Of a DNA stretch of 64,000 nt, positions 20,801 through 42,290 are shown one piece after another (position 1 is the stretch's first letter; each line of letters starts with the position of its first letter). The notes beneath the pieces are model-generated. The model was not told where the DNA came from and did not search any database. It worked only from the letters and a program-made list of their open reading frames with translations. Source of the stretch: Pomacea canaliculata (Eukaryota; Mollusca; Gastropoda; Architaenioglossa; Ampullariidae); the NCBI RefSeq assembly GCF_003073045.1, contig NC_037597.1, forward strand, positions 1,550,190 through 1,614,189, in the 5' to 3' direction. The translations under genes and the position numbers were made by a program.

Positions 20801-23800
20801 GCTATAATTGGTGGTGTTTATGCTGTGTCACAAAGCTATGCAAAGTTAAAGATGATCTCTTACTACCCAACATCCATCCTGACAGTCTTCGCTACAATCA
20901 TCTAACCACCACATCACATGATTGGCATTTCATAGGATGATGGACAAACAAGGAAATCAGCAACGTAGCAGAATACTCTGAATATGTAACTAGTTGAAAC
21001 CAATATCAATGATAATTTTTTTTTTAAAGGCTAGCATCTGCAATTAAAAAAAATGAAAATGAGTTTATTACCAGAAAATAATGTTCAAAATCTAAACAAA
21101 TAATGTTATTCCATATGCAAGATACAAGCCCTTGAAGAAAAGTAGATATACTATTACGGCAACACCTCAGTAGTATCAGGTCAAAAGTCTTTTACATGAA
21201 CTGACTTCAAAAATAGGTACTTATTTCAAAATAATGATAATAATTTTAAAACACATTTTCTTAAACTTCAATTGTTATTAACATTTTATAAAGTAGCTCA
21301 GTTTGTTTCTAAACTAATAAAAGCACTATGTTGTATTGACCTGTGTAGCAATTTTAAATTATATTTCACATTTGACTTTAAAGCAGATCGGCTATATTGC
21401 TCTCACCACAGACTTAAGATTGTTTTCTTTGACAAGATTAAGGGAAGCCCGATAGCAGCTTTGAAGTTTGTCAGGGATTTCACCAATGGGTCCCACTGTA
21501 TGTATAACATCTGAAAGCAAAGCAACACAAAGCAGACAGAGTATGTTCATTATCATAACAGACCTCCAATCAAGAATATCTTCCCACTATGTCATAGACT
21601 GGATGCTTTTTTAACCCCCTGCCCCCATCCTCCCCCCCAAAAAAAAGCAACAAAAAACAACTAAAAAAACTCTACAAGTAAACATATTTACACAAAGAAG
21701 TAGACTGAGGGTCATCTCTTGCTTTTCTCCCTCTTATGTTTGACCTGCAACAGTTTAACAATATCAGTCTTACGCTTTGCAGGAAGCTTGTAACCCTCTG
21801 TGATTTTGGCATCACCAGTCTCACAGCCTCCAAGGGTTGCACACTCTTTTTTCAGTTGTTTCCCTGCTGCTGCATGAATGGCTCCATCCACTGAAAACAC
21901 ATACAATATTGACACCATTCAAATATTCCCATTTTTCGGACAAATATACAAAATTTCTTGCTGTATTGGTGCTGCTTAGGTATAGTAGGTGTTTAAGGGA
22001 GGCCACACGAGGACCGTTGAATGTAAGTAGGTTCTGGACCAGTGGGTGCCAAAACTTTTCCCGTTTGTAATAGTATCAATATCCCTGTCCCAAACAATAC
22101 CATTGCACATCCAAACATGACCAATACTTGACCATTTTCTGAATTATTTTGTTTAGTGTTCTTACCTCCTCCTCCTCCAAGCAGTGTTTGATTGGCAGCA
22201 TTTACAATGGCATCAACCTCCAGTGTGGTGATATCTGCACGGATCAATGACAGCTTCTTGTTGAAAGCCTCATTCACTTTGTACTTGCTGATGTTTGTAC
22301 CTAAGAGCAACCAAACTCATGCATTAAAAATTAATTCTAATTTTCTTTATCCCTTTAGCCAGTTTCATGATTTTGTAACTTAAATTCCCAGTGGACTGTG
22401 TACTTCAAAGTTTTGTGTGGGTATGAGAAAGAGAGGAAAGGAGACAGAGGGGGTGGGTGAGGAGGTGCATCATCTTTCTTATCAAATTTGCTTACTAAAT
22501 TGCATCTCATTTTCATTTTCTCAAAAATACTCTTAAAAGACAAACCTTTTTCTGCTGACTTCGATTTACTTGTCTTCAAGTTAGCATAATATTCTGGCCA
22601 TGTAGGTATATCGCTAAGGGTTTTGAAATCCTTGGGACCACAAGCAGAAAATTCTCGTTTTTGTTCCAGTGTCATGTTCAGATAGTTTTCTGCTCCAAAA
22701 AAAATGTAAACATCCATAATAAGCAAGGCTAAAAAGCACCATTTAACATCTCTTCTCATAAAATCTCCAGCGTTAAACAGAATTATAGAATTCAGCTAGA
22801 AAACAGAGATTACCTGCAGTCCTCAGCTGCCTATTTATATGGATGGGTTGCACACACATTTTATCTCATTTAAAAACATAACTATGGTCAAAAATTTCAA
22901 AGGCCTTTTTGATATATTTTATGAGAAACAAGACTTTAGGAATTTTGCAATCCAATTACAATAATAATATAATTTGTCTGGCGCATTTCCCTCTGACAAA
23001 TGGTGGTCTCGACAAATTTATATAATACATGAACTTATCAGAAAACTTATATAGTACTGTTTCCTAGCTAGAACAAGGCTCACTTCCTTTTACAAAGACC
23101 AAGTAACACCTTAACAAACAAAAAAAATACTCTCTAGTGCACCAACCTCCTTCTATCACAAACAACACACATGCATGCAGGCACGCACACACACACTCTA
23201 GAAAGAGGACAAGAAAACACCATCACTAAGGCATGGCAAGAAGAAAATTAAAACAGAAATGTCTGACAGGAGTAAGTCTTCAATGCTTTTGTTAACATCT
23301 GACCGCATTACTTTGGGTCTGCTACAGGTTTCCTTGGTGTCCAATGGCATGATCTTCACTACAGCCTCCTTCTTTGAACACATGGGAAGGTGGCTTGATA
23401 ACATTACGGCAAAATTGCTGTCATACCATTTTTTTTTTCGAAGCACTTTTCACACATTTATTTCCTTATAGGCTTTGTCCAAGCTGTTCCAGATATCTTC
23501 ATCCACATATCAATGTCCAGTAGAACTGTCTGTTTTCTCTCCTTCCTGTCTTAAAAAATGTTGATGCATGTCAGTGTGCGACCACATCATCAGTGCATTG
23601 TCCAACAAAGTGTTTGGTATGCACCCCTCACTAGGATGTTAAAGCCAGACCCTTATGAAGTAGTCTCAGTTCCTTGACTCCTATGTCCTTACATTTTGGT
23701 TTTTCTAGCTCTGGAAACACGTGGAAGGTGTTCCCAATGGCAGTATCTTATCGTTTTACATCCTCCATTGACCATCCTCACAGGCTGTCATTAGCAAATC

Positions 23801-25608
23801 ATTCTAGTTCTTCTATGTGATTTGCTGAACAAAAAGGATAGCAATATACAGAAGAAGGATTTTCAACAAGAAGTCTGAGAATGCCAGCAAGGTTTTACAC
23901 TTTTCCTCTGCAGTGCTGCCTCCCCTTATCTCGTACTAATATGCTGTTATTGTCTGACAGGAATCTCAGAGTAATTTTAGATATGTCAGTGTCCTTTGAG
24001 AATCATGTTAAATCAGTCTCATAGTCCATCTTTCTTAAACTGTACAGGATCAGCCACATCAGGCATCTCCTCTCTGTTGCTTCCACCAAGCAGCTTACAT
24101 TAGTTTTTTGTCCTGGCTTGAATATAGGACCTCTCTGCTCATGGACTTCCCTGTCTGCCTATTCAACAAGCTCCAGATAGTTCAGAACAATGCTGCTCAC
24201 ATTGTATTTTGCATGCAGATAGCCGATCACATCACATGACTTCTGAGCAATCTGCACTAGCTGCCAGTTTGGGCTCACACTTAACTGAAGATTGCTATTC
24301 TTTGCTATCATGTTGTTCACGGCCTTGCCCCAATCTCTCATAGCTTGTGTCACCCTACCAGCCTGGTAAGTCAGTTTACTTTGCCCATGCCAGTCTTCTC
24401 ACTGTCCCGTATATCAGAATGGAGAAGTTTGGCCAATGCTCATTCTACTTCTCTGGCCCCAGTATCTGGAATGTTCTGCCTTTGTATCTCTGTACACCAG
24501 GGATGCTATATGCTTTCCGGTCTATCTCTTTAGGCAATAGTAGGTCTATCCTGAATGTCCTTTCTACATATACTCCTATCCCTACATTCTTTCATGTTTT
24601 TGACATTGTTAGATTACATGTGAGTGTATGTTTCTGCCTGTTGTGATGTCCAAAAGGCCTCATTCTCTACTACCCTCTGTAAAATTCATCAAGCTCGCCT
24701 CTGTGTGGGAAATGTGCTGTATATATCCTATTATTATTGTTGTCCTACCTGATACTAAGTTCTGCCATGGTAATTTTAGGGCTATAATATGTGGTGCTTT
24801 CAACTTTCAGCTTTTTCAACTTTGTTTAAAGAGGTTTTTATTTTCAGTGTCAGTAACATTGGCGGGATGGTAGATTACTTTGTTATAGCATGGTGTGGCT
24901 TTGACTTCATCTTGGGAAAAGTTGTTTATTAATATGTCTTCATTTACTGTATTGTTGGTTGGGCCGTAACGTTTGCTTGCAGCACTTTTCATAAAGGTGT
25001 CAAAGAAGGATCTATGAAGCTAATAGAGATATTGCCTGCATTTAAGTGACACTAAACTGAATTTATTATTTTGATAATGCATTACTATAAAAGAATCAAA
25101 ATAAATATGCTAATGTACTTTATCAAGATTATCCACATTTATTTGTCGTGATAACATCAAATTAACAGCTTAATATCGCTCTTACCCTGGGGTTTGTAAA
25201 CAACTCTCTGACAAAAGTGGGAATATTTCGAAGATGATGCTTCGGATACTGCGCAGCTGAGGACAATAAAGTCTATAACTGTTCAAAAAACAAAACGTCT
25301 TATATTGCTTTGTAATGAACCATTTCATTTTAAAAAATAACATATCAGTCAAAACCTTTTGCATCTTTCGCTTCTGGGTCTCTAATTTCTGCTCGTGTAT
25401 TCCGAGGTCGAGGCAACTGTAACTGTGTTGGACTTGTTTTTTTCTTGGGACTTTTGGTGTTCGAGTTAGGTTTATCCATAGTCCACAGTTTCCTTCCAGT
25501 TAGTTTGTCAGGCCGTTTGGCACCAAGCAGCAAAGATGAACAAATGGACGGAATTGTGCTGCGAAATGTCGAGGATAAGTAGCGAGGCGACCAGACAACT
25601 CGGGGCAT
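17747..25608 (-). CDS. MACROD1: MACROD1/2-type macrodomain mono-ADP-ribosylhydrolase
   Basis: Macrodomain hydrolases of this type remove ADP-ribose from Asp/Glu side chains and deacetylate O-acetyl-ADP-ribose. Ten exons with consistent phases: 25356-25608, 22546-22689, 22166-22300, 21774-21890, 21407-21510, 20584-20614, 19749-19828, 18636-18766, 18436-18467, 17747-17898; total 1,179 nt, 392 residues. Residues 1-35 are rich in Arg, Ser and hydrophobics with no acidic residue, a mitochondrial-type presequence as in MACROD1. The macrodomain (about 145-320) has the hallmarks '[17 protein letters not shown]', '[10 protein letters not shown]' with the catalytic Asp and His, 'HVIHTVGP' and '[13 protein letters not shown]'. 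The C-terminal ~60 residues are basic and disordered, ending in 'KRKSPHSSE'. Orthology to the MACROD1/MACROD2 pair is firm; the choice of MACROD1 rests on the leader and is tentative. Confidence 0.92.
18436..18467 (-). CDS. MACROD1: MACROD exon 9: 32-nt micro-exon
   Basis: Flanked by 'cttcacag' and 'gtatgtg'. It adds '[10 protein letters not shown]' and restores the register between exons 8 and 10 (phase 2 in, phase 1 out). It was found by phase: without it, the canonical GT donor of exon 8 leads to a premature stop in exon 10. Confidence 0.75.
18636..18766 (-). CDS. MACROD1: MACROD exon 8: last macrodomain strand and helix
   Basis: Phase 0 in, phase 2 out using the GT donor at 18634-18635. 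'[20 protein letters not shown]' and 'YFPLPE' match the family's terminal strand/helix ('LIICVFLEKDEDIYRSRLPHYFP', recalled). A GC donor at 18639-18640 would also stay in frame if exon 9 were skipped. Confidence 0.88.
18969..19143 (-). mobile_element. 175-bp MITE, copy 2 (in MACROD intron)
   Basis: Same family and length as 14666-14840 but opposite orientation: the + strand reads as the reverse complement of copy 1 with a few substitutions. The CAGGGCTTCTGC termini are perfect. TAATG directly flanks both ends, a likely 5-bp target-site duplication. Confidence 0.85.
19749..19828 (-). CDS. MACROD1: MACROD exon 7
   Basis: Phase 1 in, phase 0 out. '[20 protein letters not shown]' is the conserved helix after the STG loop. 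Confidence 0.9.
20584..20614 (-). CDS. MACROD1: MACROD exon 6: 31-nt micro-exon [11 protein letters not shown]
   Basis: The small exon lies between 'ttccag' and 'gtatgt', phase 0 in, phase 1 out. It carries the nearly invariant phosphate-binding loop '[11 protein letters not shown]' of MacroD proteins, so it is constitutive for function. Confidence 0.9.
21407..21510 (-). CDS. MACROD1: MACROD exon 5: HTVGP motif
   Basis: Phase 1 in, phase 0 out (donor GTGAGA). It encodes '[20 protein letters not shown]' and a helix '[14 protein letters not shown]'. Typical MacroD spacing. Confidence 0.9.
21774..21890 (-). CDS. MACROD1: MACROD exon 4: catalytic VDGAIH loop
   Basis: Phase 1 in and out. It begins '[17 protein letters not shown]', carrying the conserved Asp and His of the MacroD active-site loop, and ends '[14 protein letters not shown]'. 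Confidence 0.9.
22166..22300 (-). CDS. MACROD1: MACROD exon 3: NAAN / glycine loop
   Basis: Phase 1 in and out, consensus donor GTAAGA. '[20 protein letters not shown]' followed by 'NQTLLGGGG' holds the ADP-ribose-binding Asp and the NAAN motif that define active macrodomains. Confidence 0.9.
22546..22689 (-). CDS. MACROD1: MACROD exon 2: pre-macrodomain helix
   Basis: Phase 1 in and out. It encodes '[20 protein letters not shown]' and 'IPTWPEYY', the conserved helical lead-in before the macrodomain in MACROD proteins. Confidence 0.85.
22690..25355. other. MACROD intron 1 (2.7 kb)
   Basis: Exons 1 and 2 join in phase 1 without a further exon. Apart from the LINE remnant at 23.9-24.6 kb there is a CA run near 23190 and AT-rich DNA. 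No other coding signal. Confidence 0.6.
23900..24600 (+). mobile_element. Degenerate CR1/L2/Jockey-like LINE 3' fragment
   Basis: The + strand translation, broken by stops, gives '[20 protein letters not shown]', '[20 protein letters not shown]' and '[11 protein letters not shown]'. These fit the C-terminal region of many non-LTR RT proteins ('NLGVTFDSSLSFTSHV... QLRRIRR.L... AP.LWNSLP'). The upstream limit is unclear; 23.26-23.48 kb may also belong to it. It lies in the first MACROD intron in the opposite orientation. Confidence 0.65.
25356..25608 (-). CDS. MACROD1: MACROD exon 1: start and mitochondrial-type leader
   Basis: ATG at 25606-25608, donor 'gttttg' at 25355, phase 1 out. The leader '[17 protein letters not shown]' is basic and Ser/Thr-rich with no acidic residue, followed by a Lys/Pro-rich linker. 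Upstream sequence shows no better in-frame start. Confidence 0.85.
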
Positions 25609-25990
25609 GTCGTTCTTCTACAGTTGTCTACCTTTGCGCGGTCAAGGGTCAACAGGAGGTGAGAGAAGGAGGGGAGGGCTCACCGCTCATTTGAAACGGT
25701 TCTGTCTGGCAAGTGGCAATACTTATACATTCTGCAGCTTTTCTCACTATTTTTTCGGGACAATACTCAAATAATACATTATATTTTCTCAAATAAAGTA
25801 ACTGCAGATATCATCGTAATATATATATATGCTAAGAATTCTATATATTTTACGGTCAGTATATACTGCCATTGATCACGTCGGATTCTGTTTTACGTCT
25901 ACTCAATAATAGCCAATGCAAAATTTGTAAAGCACAAACTCACACTCCTAAGAGCATGCTCTTAGCGCTTAAAAACAAAAACGAAACATA

Positions 25991-26127
25991 TTAAGGTGAC
26001 CAGACGTTTCGGGGGCGAAAGCGGGACACGTGCCGATGATGGTGTCGTCAACGTCCAAGAACGCCGAATAAAGTGATTTTTAAAGACAAGACATTTCATG
26101 GACTTGCGGGACGTCTGGTCACCTTAA
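25991..26127. mobile_element. 137-bp MITE with TTAA ends
   Basis: Perfect 17-bp terminal inverted repeats (TTAAGGTGACCAGACGT / ACGTCTGGTCACCTTAA), including flanking TTAA, the target duplicated by piggyBac-type transposases. There is no coding capacity; about 100 bp of interior includes GTCGTC-rich sequence. piggyBac affiliation is inferred from TTAA alone. Confidence 0.85.
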
Positions 26128-26319
26128 CAACATACAAGGGACAGCAAAACAAATAACATGAACTATATATAAACTAAACGAGAAGACTAAAATCAAATAC
26201 AGAAAACACAAAGAGGAACCAATAAATAACAAGACCAAGAGCTGAGAGTATCATGATATTGCGAAAGGAAGGGTGTGACAAAGGACTAGCATTATGAGAA
26301 AGGTTGTTATGAGTAATGT

Positions 26320-26570
26320 TTACGGAAAAGGTGAGTTTTCAGTACACATTTCAAGGATTCGATAGTGGGGTAGGTGGCGGGTATGGAAAGGGAGAGAGTT
26401 CCATTGTTTCACTGCACAAATCATGTGGCCGTATGTTGCTGTTTTGGTGACAGGAAGAGTAAGGAGACGATCGTCAGACGAGGAGCGGAGATGTCTATCT
26501 GGGATGTAAGGGAAGAGCAGTTCAGAGAAATAATCACGAGCCAGCAAAGAAATTAAAACACAGCACGGAC
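26320..26570 (-). mobile_element. CR1/L2-like LINE C-terminal fragment, minus strand
   Basis: The minus-strand frame reads 'LLFPYIPDRHLRSSSDDRLL', 'TKTATYGHMICAVKQWNSLP' and 'ILEMCTENSPF'. This matches the consensus C-terminal end of many LINE RT proteins ('RSSS..L..P......GDRSFSVAAPKLWNSLP... FK..LKT.LF'). Only the last ~80 codons are present. Confidence 0.7.
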
Positions 26571-27839
26571 AGTTTGTACTGGATGCCAGAACGGATGGGA
26601 AGCCAGTGTAGACAACGAAGGAGAGGGGGTGTGGTCCCATTTCCTGGCTGTCAGCACCAGACGTAACGCAGTGCAAAGAGAAAAAGAGCGAGCGAGCGAG
26701 AGAGAGCATAGAGAGTATTGAAGGCAAATGAAAAAAAATCAATAAACAAAGAAAGAATAGGAAAAATAAGAGAGAAAAAATAAGTATAGAGGGTGGAGAG
26801 GAAAAGACGGCCGCAATCGATGCCTGGTCTTCAAATTAACTGTTTAACTGCCGAAAGACATTTTACCGAGTTCACACTCCATGTGTGTACAAAGCTTTTA
26901 CAATTTCAGTTTTCAAGTCCGCCATCACCACTACCAAAGTAAACAGAAAACACTTTGTTCTTAACGTTGAGTGAATGTTGGTAAATATTTTCATCGTGCC
27001 ACACTTAACAAAAAAAAAACACACCGTCCCACCCACCGACCTCTCCCTCTCTCACACAGACACAAATATCAAGGAAGTAGATCGAAAATCGCACGTCTCT
27101 ACATTCGTCCGTTTAACGACTCCGTGTACTTACCTGATCGTAAAAAAGAACATCCCGGCCATCATTGCACTTACATCCTGACAGCACTTCAAGTTCACTA
27201 TTTCTCTTTTTATGCTTTAACTCAGCAGTGCAGGCTTCAATTGGTGAGAGCGAGTCTTTTTGCTGACAGTTGAGGACTCACTGATGTTCTGTACATAAAC
27301 AAATAAACAGTCCAAAACTGTTAAGTCACTCCTATAATTTCGTAAATGAATCGTTTGAAGTGATTTTGAAAAAAAAAAAACGAAATAAACACGTGGGATG
27401 CTCAAACTTACACAAACTATAGATGTAACCACAAAGAGAAACACTAACACAACAAATAAACACTCCTGTCATTCCTTTATCCTTTAAGAGGCATCAGTTG
27501 AGCGGTTGGTCTGTTGGAAGGTTTTGCAGTTGACTGTTGAAGCTGTCATCAGATTGATGTCATCGATACCATAGGTTGCACATGGACTTCCTACAGATAG
27601 AAATGAAGATGTGATGGTTATTAATGGTTTCTCGCATGGTGCTCTCCTGAAAGTAACCTAATAGAAACCTAAATCAGAAATGATTTTTTTTATAAAGAAA
27701 CAGTTAAATCATAAAACAACTCATTGAATCTTCGTTCTGTATGGATGTTAAAAGTTGGCTTGACTCTATTTGTGTATCCTCCCTCGACTGTCGTACATAT
27801 TAGTAGCTTTGGTTTGGTAGCGGTGAACTTTTCACAGAC

Positions 27840-28000
27840 TGTGCGCTTTTCCAAACAGCACGAGCGAGAGGGTACATGCTTAACGGACACCCACTGTCGT
27901 GTGGAAGAAAATCCCCTTTGATTGTCTAGTAGTACTGCGCTCAACGAGCTCTTGATTACACTTGACAGAGTCTGCCACGAGGAGCTGTGGCATGTGAATC
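27840..28000 (-). mobile_element. Short LINE reverse-transcriptase fragment, minus strand
   Basis: Two minus-strand frames share the RT block preceding the catalytic YxDD region: 'SAVLLDNQRG' in one and 'GIFFHTTVGVR' in the next, followed by 'CTLSLVLF'-like residues. The frame change shows decay. It resembles the fragment at 9.5 kb ('LLNNQRGTYFHTTVV'), so both may come from related elements. Confidence 0.6.
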
Positions 28001-29259
28001 AACAAGAAAAAAAAAACAACAACAAAACAACAGCAACAACAAAACAGCAATTCACTTCTTTGTACTGTCAATTGGGTTACTTTTTCTATTTCTTCAGGGC
28101 CCACCCGTTGAGATCTAGTACTTCGTCACCCAGAATTTTTTCTTCTTCTTTTACTTTTGTCGCCCTAGAAATTTTTGGGCTGTGAAAGCAACACCTCTTT
28201 GATATTTCCAGCGAGGGAATCTACATCATAGTCCACCATGTGCAGAGCCGTTAATTCACCCTCATCTTGTCTTTGAAGACCTTTGCAACGTTTAATTTTG
28301 TAGGTTTTCCAAGTCAATTCAGGGACAGGCTGCCTTTCACAATGGGTCGAACTTCTTCGTAGAAAGCGACAAAAAAGGCATGTTTAACCAGTGCAAAATG
28401 ATAGCATAAAGCATCTCAGTACACAAAACATCGAGAACAAAGAAAGCAGGTGGCAAAGGTGGAGAAAGAAGCGAGTATCTTGAATAGGAGGTCTTGAGTT
28501 CCTGAAACTTCGATACTATGCGGATTAATGGATCATGAGAGGGAGGAACATAGTATTTTATGCGAACCGACAAGATTACACATATAGGCAATGTAAACAG
28601 GAGCTACGTGTTAAAAAATATCTGAACCTCACAAACTACTGTGCCAATGGACCACCCTGGATTTATATATGGACTAGGGACAAAATTGCTCAACTGGAAC
28701 CCCAAACGAAGTCTGTTCTTTTTAACAAGGAAAAGGCCTTTTAGTAATCTAAAGAGTTAGAAGTGTGGAACGTCAGAGCCATAGAAGAAAACGTTTACAT
28801 GGAGTGTTGGTAACAGGTAAGGACTCTTTCGCAAATTATTCGTACGACTAATGTTGTTGTAAAAATTTTCAGGGTTAATAGTTTATTTGACCTATTTAGT
28901 GTGAGATAATGATAGGTCGTATATTTGGTGAACAGCAATTGAACAGTACTGGAGATAATGGAGGCTGAGGATAACACTAAAACCAAAGATGAATCTTTTT
29001 TTTCTCACATGCACTCGCACCTTCCCACTCTCGCACAAATAAACGCACGTGCACTTTGCCCTCTCTCGTACACACAACCCTATCCACCTCCTCTTGAACC
29101 CCTCTTCCTTCTCACCTTTCACTCACATGCAACGACACTTGTATAAAATAGAGTAAAAAAAAAAAGCTGTCGACCCTTGAAAACGTTACCAAGCGTAAAA
29201 CTTGAACTTATTCGATTTACATTCCTGCGTACATCTACATCATTTATTTCATTAAAAAA

Positions 29260-29493
29260 AAATAGTAGTATATTTTGGTCGTTAGGGACTGAGATGTTAG
29301 ATCAGAGCCAGCTTTATGTAAGTATCGACGGTGCCCATCTTCTCTCCATCGTTGCCTTTCCTTCCCCTAACCCTCTGTGGAGTAAGGGTAAGTCATTCCC
29401 GATATCTGGGTCGACCGGGAAAAGGCCACTGCGCCACACGAACATCGAACCGAGTGACTCTGCATTGGATGTTCTAACCACTCAGCAATCCTC
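29260..29493 (-). repeat. tRNA-derived SINE-like element
   Basis: Read on the minus strand from 29493, it begins 'GAGGATTGCTGAGTGGTTAG' (A-box like) and has 'ACTCGGTTCGATGTTC' (B-box like) about 35 nt later, the layout of a pol III promoter from a tRNA-derived SINE. A body and an A/T-rich end (29250-29270) follow. It does not fold as an intact tRNA, so it is not called a tRNA gene. Confidence 0.55.
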
Positions 29494-29750
29494 TTTAACC
29501 TCGCTAGAATACAGGCTACCTGTCGCGTACAAACCTGCTGCACGCTTCATGTTTACTGTGTGTAATGATCGATGTATCACACAGATCGAACGAGCATGAT
29601 AAGGTTGACAGATTTACATCAGTAACAAGAAACTCGTTGTCTCTCGATATTTGAGAATCACACAAAACCCTCACACCAACAGCCGCTGCTTGTATTAAAT
29701 CGTCCTCAAACATACTCGTAATGTTTATCCCTTGACCAATATATCATTAT

Positions 29751-30055
29751 ATGATGGCAACAACAGTCGTTACAAATCAACCACAGCTTTCAAATGCTGC
29801 AGCACAAGTGCAGTCTGCACAGTTTTCTATTTATGGCGAAAAAAACGTACATGCATCTCCCCCTCCCCATCCTTGGAAAGCTCAGGTGCGCCAAAGCTTA
29901 GCGCAGTTTACACCTGAAGCACCTGAGACGAGCGGCGGCCATGCAGCGCCCTCTGTCAAGTTCCCGGATGCACGGCAATGGCCTCAATTAAAATGGCGAC
30001 GAGCCTGTTGCACTAATTTCTTGGATATTTACACCTGGCTTCGTCTGTCCTACAG
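29751..30055 (+). other. Candidate 5' (non-coding) exon of the PAK gene
   Basis: A locally GC-richer stretch ends in a consensus donor (ACAG|GTAAGC at 30056). The next + strand exon in the same direction begins at 31981 with 17 nt of 5' UTR before the PAK start codon. A chance open frame spans the stretch but resembles nothing. Linking it to PAK is inference from position, strand and donor quality; its 5' limit is unknown. Confidence 0.35.
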
Positions 30056-31980
30056 GTAAGCCGGATTTACTTCTCAAATCCACTTAACAAAATGCAGTGT
30101 ATTTTAATATTATTGTATGTATTAGATGTTTTAAACAGGGAAAGCGTCATGTTTGTGACGTTTCAAACGGAGTAGAAAAGTACACAAAATGGGTTGGGCT
30201 GACGCTGAACGAGGGAAATCACTATCAGTCACGCTCCCAAACTTTCACACCTTTGTGCGTAGGTACATATCGAATGCCTGGAACTTGTATGTTTGTTTTA
30301 AGGGCATTTAAGTATTTGAATATATTGAAGACGAATAAATTGAAAGTTAGGAGAGGTTACCGACAAAAAAAAAAAAAAAATCGTCAAAAGGGAGGGCAAT
30401 GCACCCAGCTGCTTTTCTTGGAGGTAATGAAGACATTAAAGCAGGTGCGATGGGAAAGTAAACTGGCAGCGGCTAGGATATTTCCTGTTCAGCTTTCAGC
30501 TTCCCCCTGTATTATTAGGACAAGCTGTGTGCTGCGCGGTTTCTCATTAGTTAGAGGTGACTAAATCTTTGCTTTAGGCGGTTTGTTGTTTGTGTGGATT
30601 ATTATCGAAACACCGCGTTTGGTCAGCCGCTTCCCCCGCTCCCATCCCAGCCATGTGTCATGGATGTCCACCGGCACTTGGCGACGATCGAGCAGACGTT
30701 TTTGTAGCTAGTGTATACAATTTCTGTTTCAGTAACAGGGCATTTTCGAGCAGAATTGAGACGAGTTACAAACAATAGTAGTGATATACACGAGTAATGG
30801 ATTATTGCGGTTTAACTGATTCTTGGCAGTTCGTGATTTACTAAGCAGTATTGAGACTGTTAAAAGTTTCAAAGTATACCTTGTTTTGTTTGTTTTCGTA
30901 CTTTAAGCATCAGGCTGTACATGATTAATTAATTGAGACAACAAGAACTAAAATTGAATAACTTAGGGTAGTGGAAAGAAATATTGTTAAAAAACTTGAA
31001 ACTCAAGTATAAAAAAAATTATATTTAGTTGTATTAATTTCTGCAGTTGAGACATCTGATTGTTTTGTTTGTTGATTTTACCCTTTGTTGTTTTTTTGTT
31101 GTTGTGGCACTGTGCTAAGGCTGAGATTACTGTATTCTTATGTATGAGAAAATGAAGATTGCATATGATTGTGAGGCATTAATTGCTGTTAATTCTCAGA
31201 ACTAAATACTACATTACTGGTAAAATGTTTACACATAATATTATTTAGTACCATTTTCAATCTAGTCTTCAGTTTGAAGATAATATCAAAGGGCAGTTCT
31301 AGATGGTTAATTTATACTAAGTACCAAGGAAATACTGCACTTCCTTAAATTATTGCTTCTCTGGTACACTGCAGCATTACTGTAAAGAATATGTTATCCT
31401 GCATAACATAAAATCTGAACAATCAAGAGTTTGTATGGTACTAACAATGATGGAGATTAAATATGTTTGCACATTAAATGTTGCTATTGATGTTTAGATT
31501 TAGAACTTTGGGGTTTTTTGTTGTTGTTCAGGGGCCAAACCAGTAAACTGATCAGAAGCATTTGTTTAGTTTTTATTATGTGCATTCTTAGACAGCCTGA
31601 ACCTGATGCTGGGGCAAGGGAAAGAAATGCCAATTTCTTGGCAGAGCCTACCCTCAGCTTGCAGGCAATTCCAGTGGGATGGAGGCAGTAAATAGCTGAG
31701 CTGTACAGACAAGGTCACTGTGACATTGGGTTGGAATTGCTAGGCGGGTTTGGAGATATTTTTTTTAACTTGATGGAGGAAGGTTGCCAGAAGAGCTCTC
31801 ATAAAAGTACAAACCATAGTATACATATTACAGAGGGGATTCTTCAAGTATTCTATCCCTAAGGAAGAAGAGGTTATAACATTTCTGCCATACAGAAAAA
31901 AGCAAGCCAGATGTGAGTGATTTTGGTCATTCTTCTGTATCTTTAGGATTTCAGATAGTTTTTATTGTTTATGCTTGACA
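30056..31980. other. Likely 5' UTR intron of the PAK gene
   Basis: AT-rich, no coding resemblance. It ends with acceptor 'tgcttgacag' at 31971-31980. The 30097-30564 open frame has no recognisable domain and includes a homopolymer A run, so it is treated as chance. Confidence 0.45.
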
Positions 31981-31997
31981 GGCAATAGGCCATAAAC

Positions 31998-42290
<10,293 letters not shown>

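Larger units (their letters stand above)
25609..29750. other. Intergenic region between divergent MACROD and PAK genes
   Basis: It contains the MACROD promoter side (GC-richer near 25.6-25.7 kb), a TTAA-flanked MITE, two LINE remnants, a SINE-like element and simple repeats (AAC/CAA run near 28010-28050). Open frames here are short or repeat-derived. The MACROD and PAK genes are divergently transcribed and about 4 kb apart if the candidate PAK first exon is right. Confidence 0.55.

Noticed and set aside
29440..29493. A-box and B-box considered as a tRNA gene
   Set aside because: No full cloverleaf or acceptor-stem pairing could be made. It fits a SINE head better.
29177..29599. 140-codon + strand frame
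   Set aside because: It overlaps a tRNA-derived SINE-like element read in antisense, so the frame is chance.
30097..30564. 155-codon + strand frame
   Set aside because: It contains a homopolymer-encoded Lys run, no family resemblance, and lies in the likely PAK 5' UTR intron.
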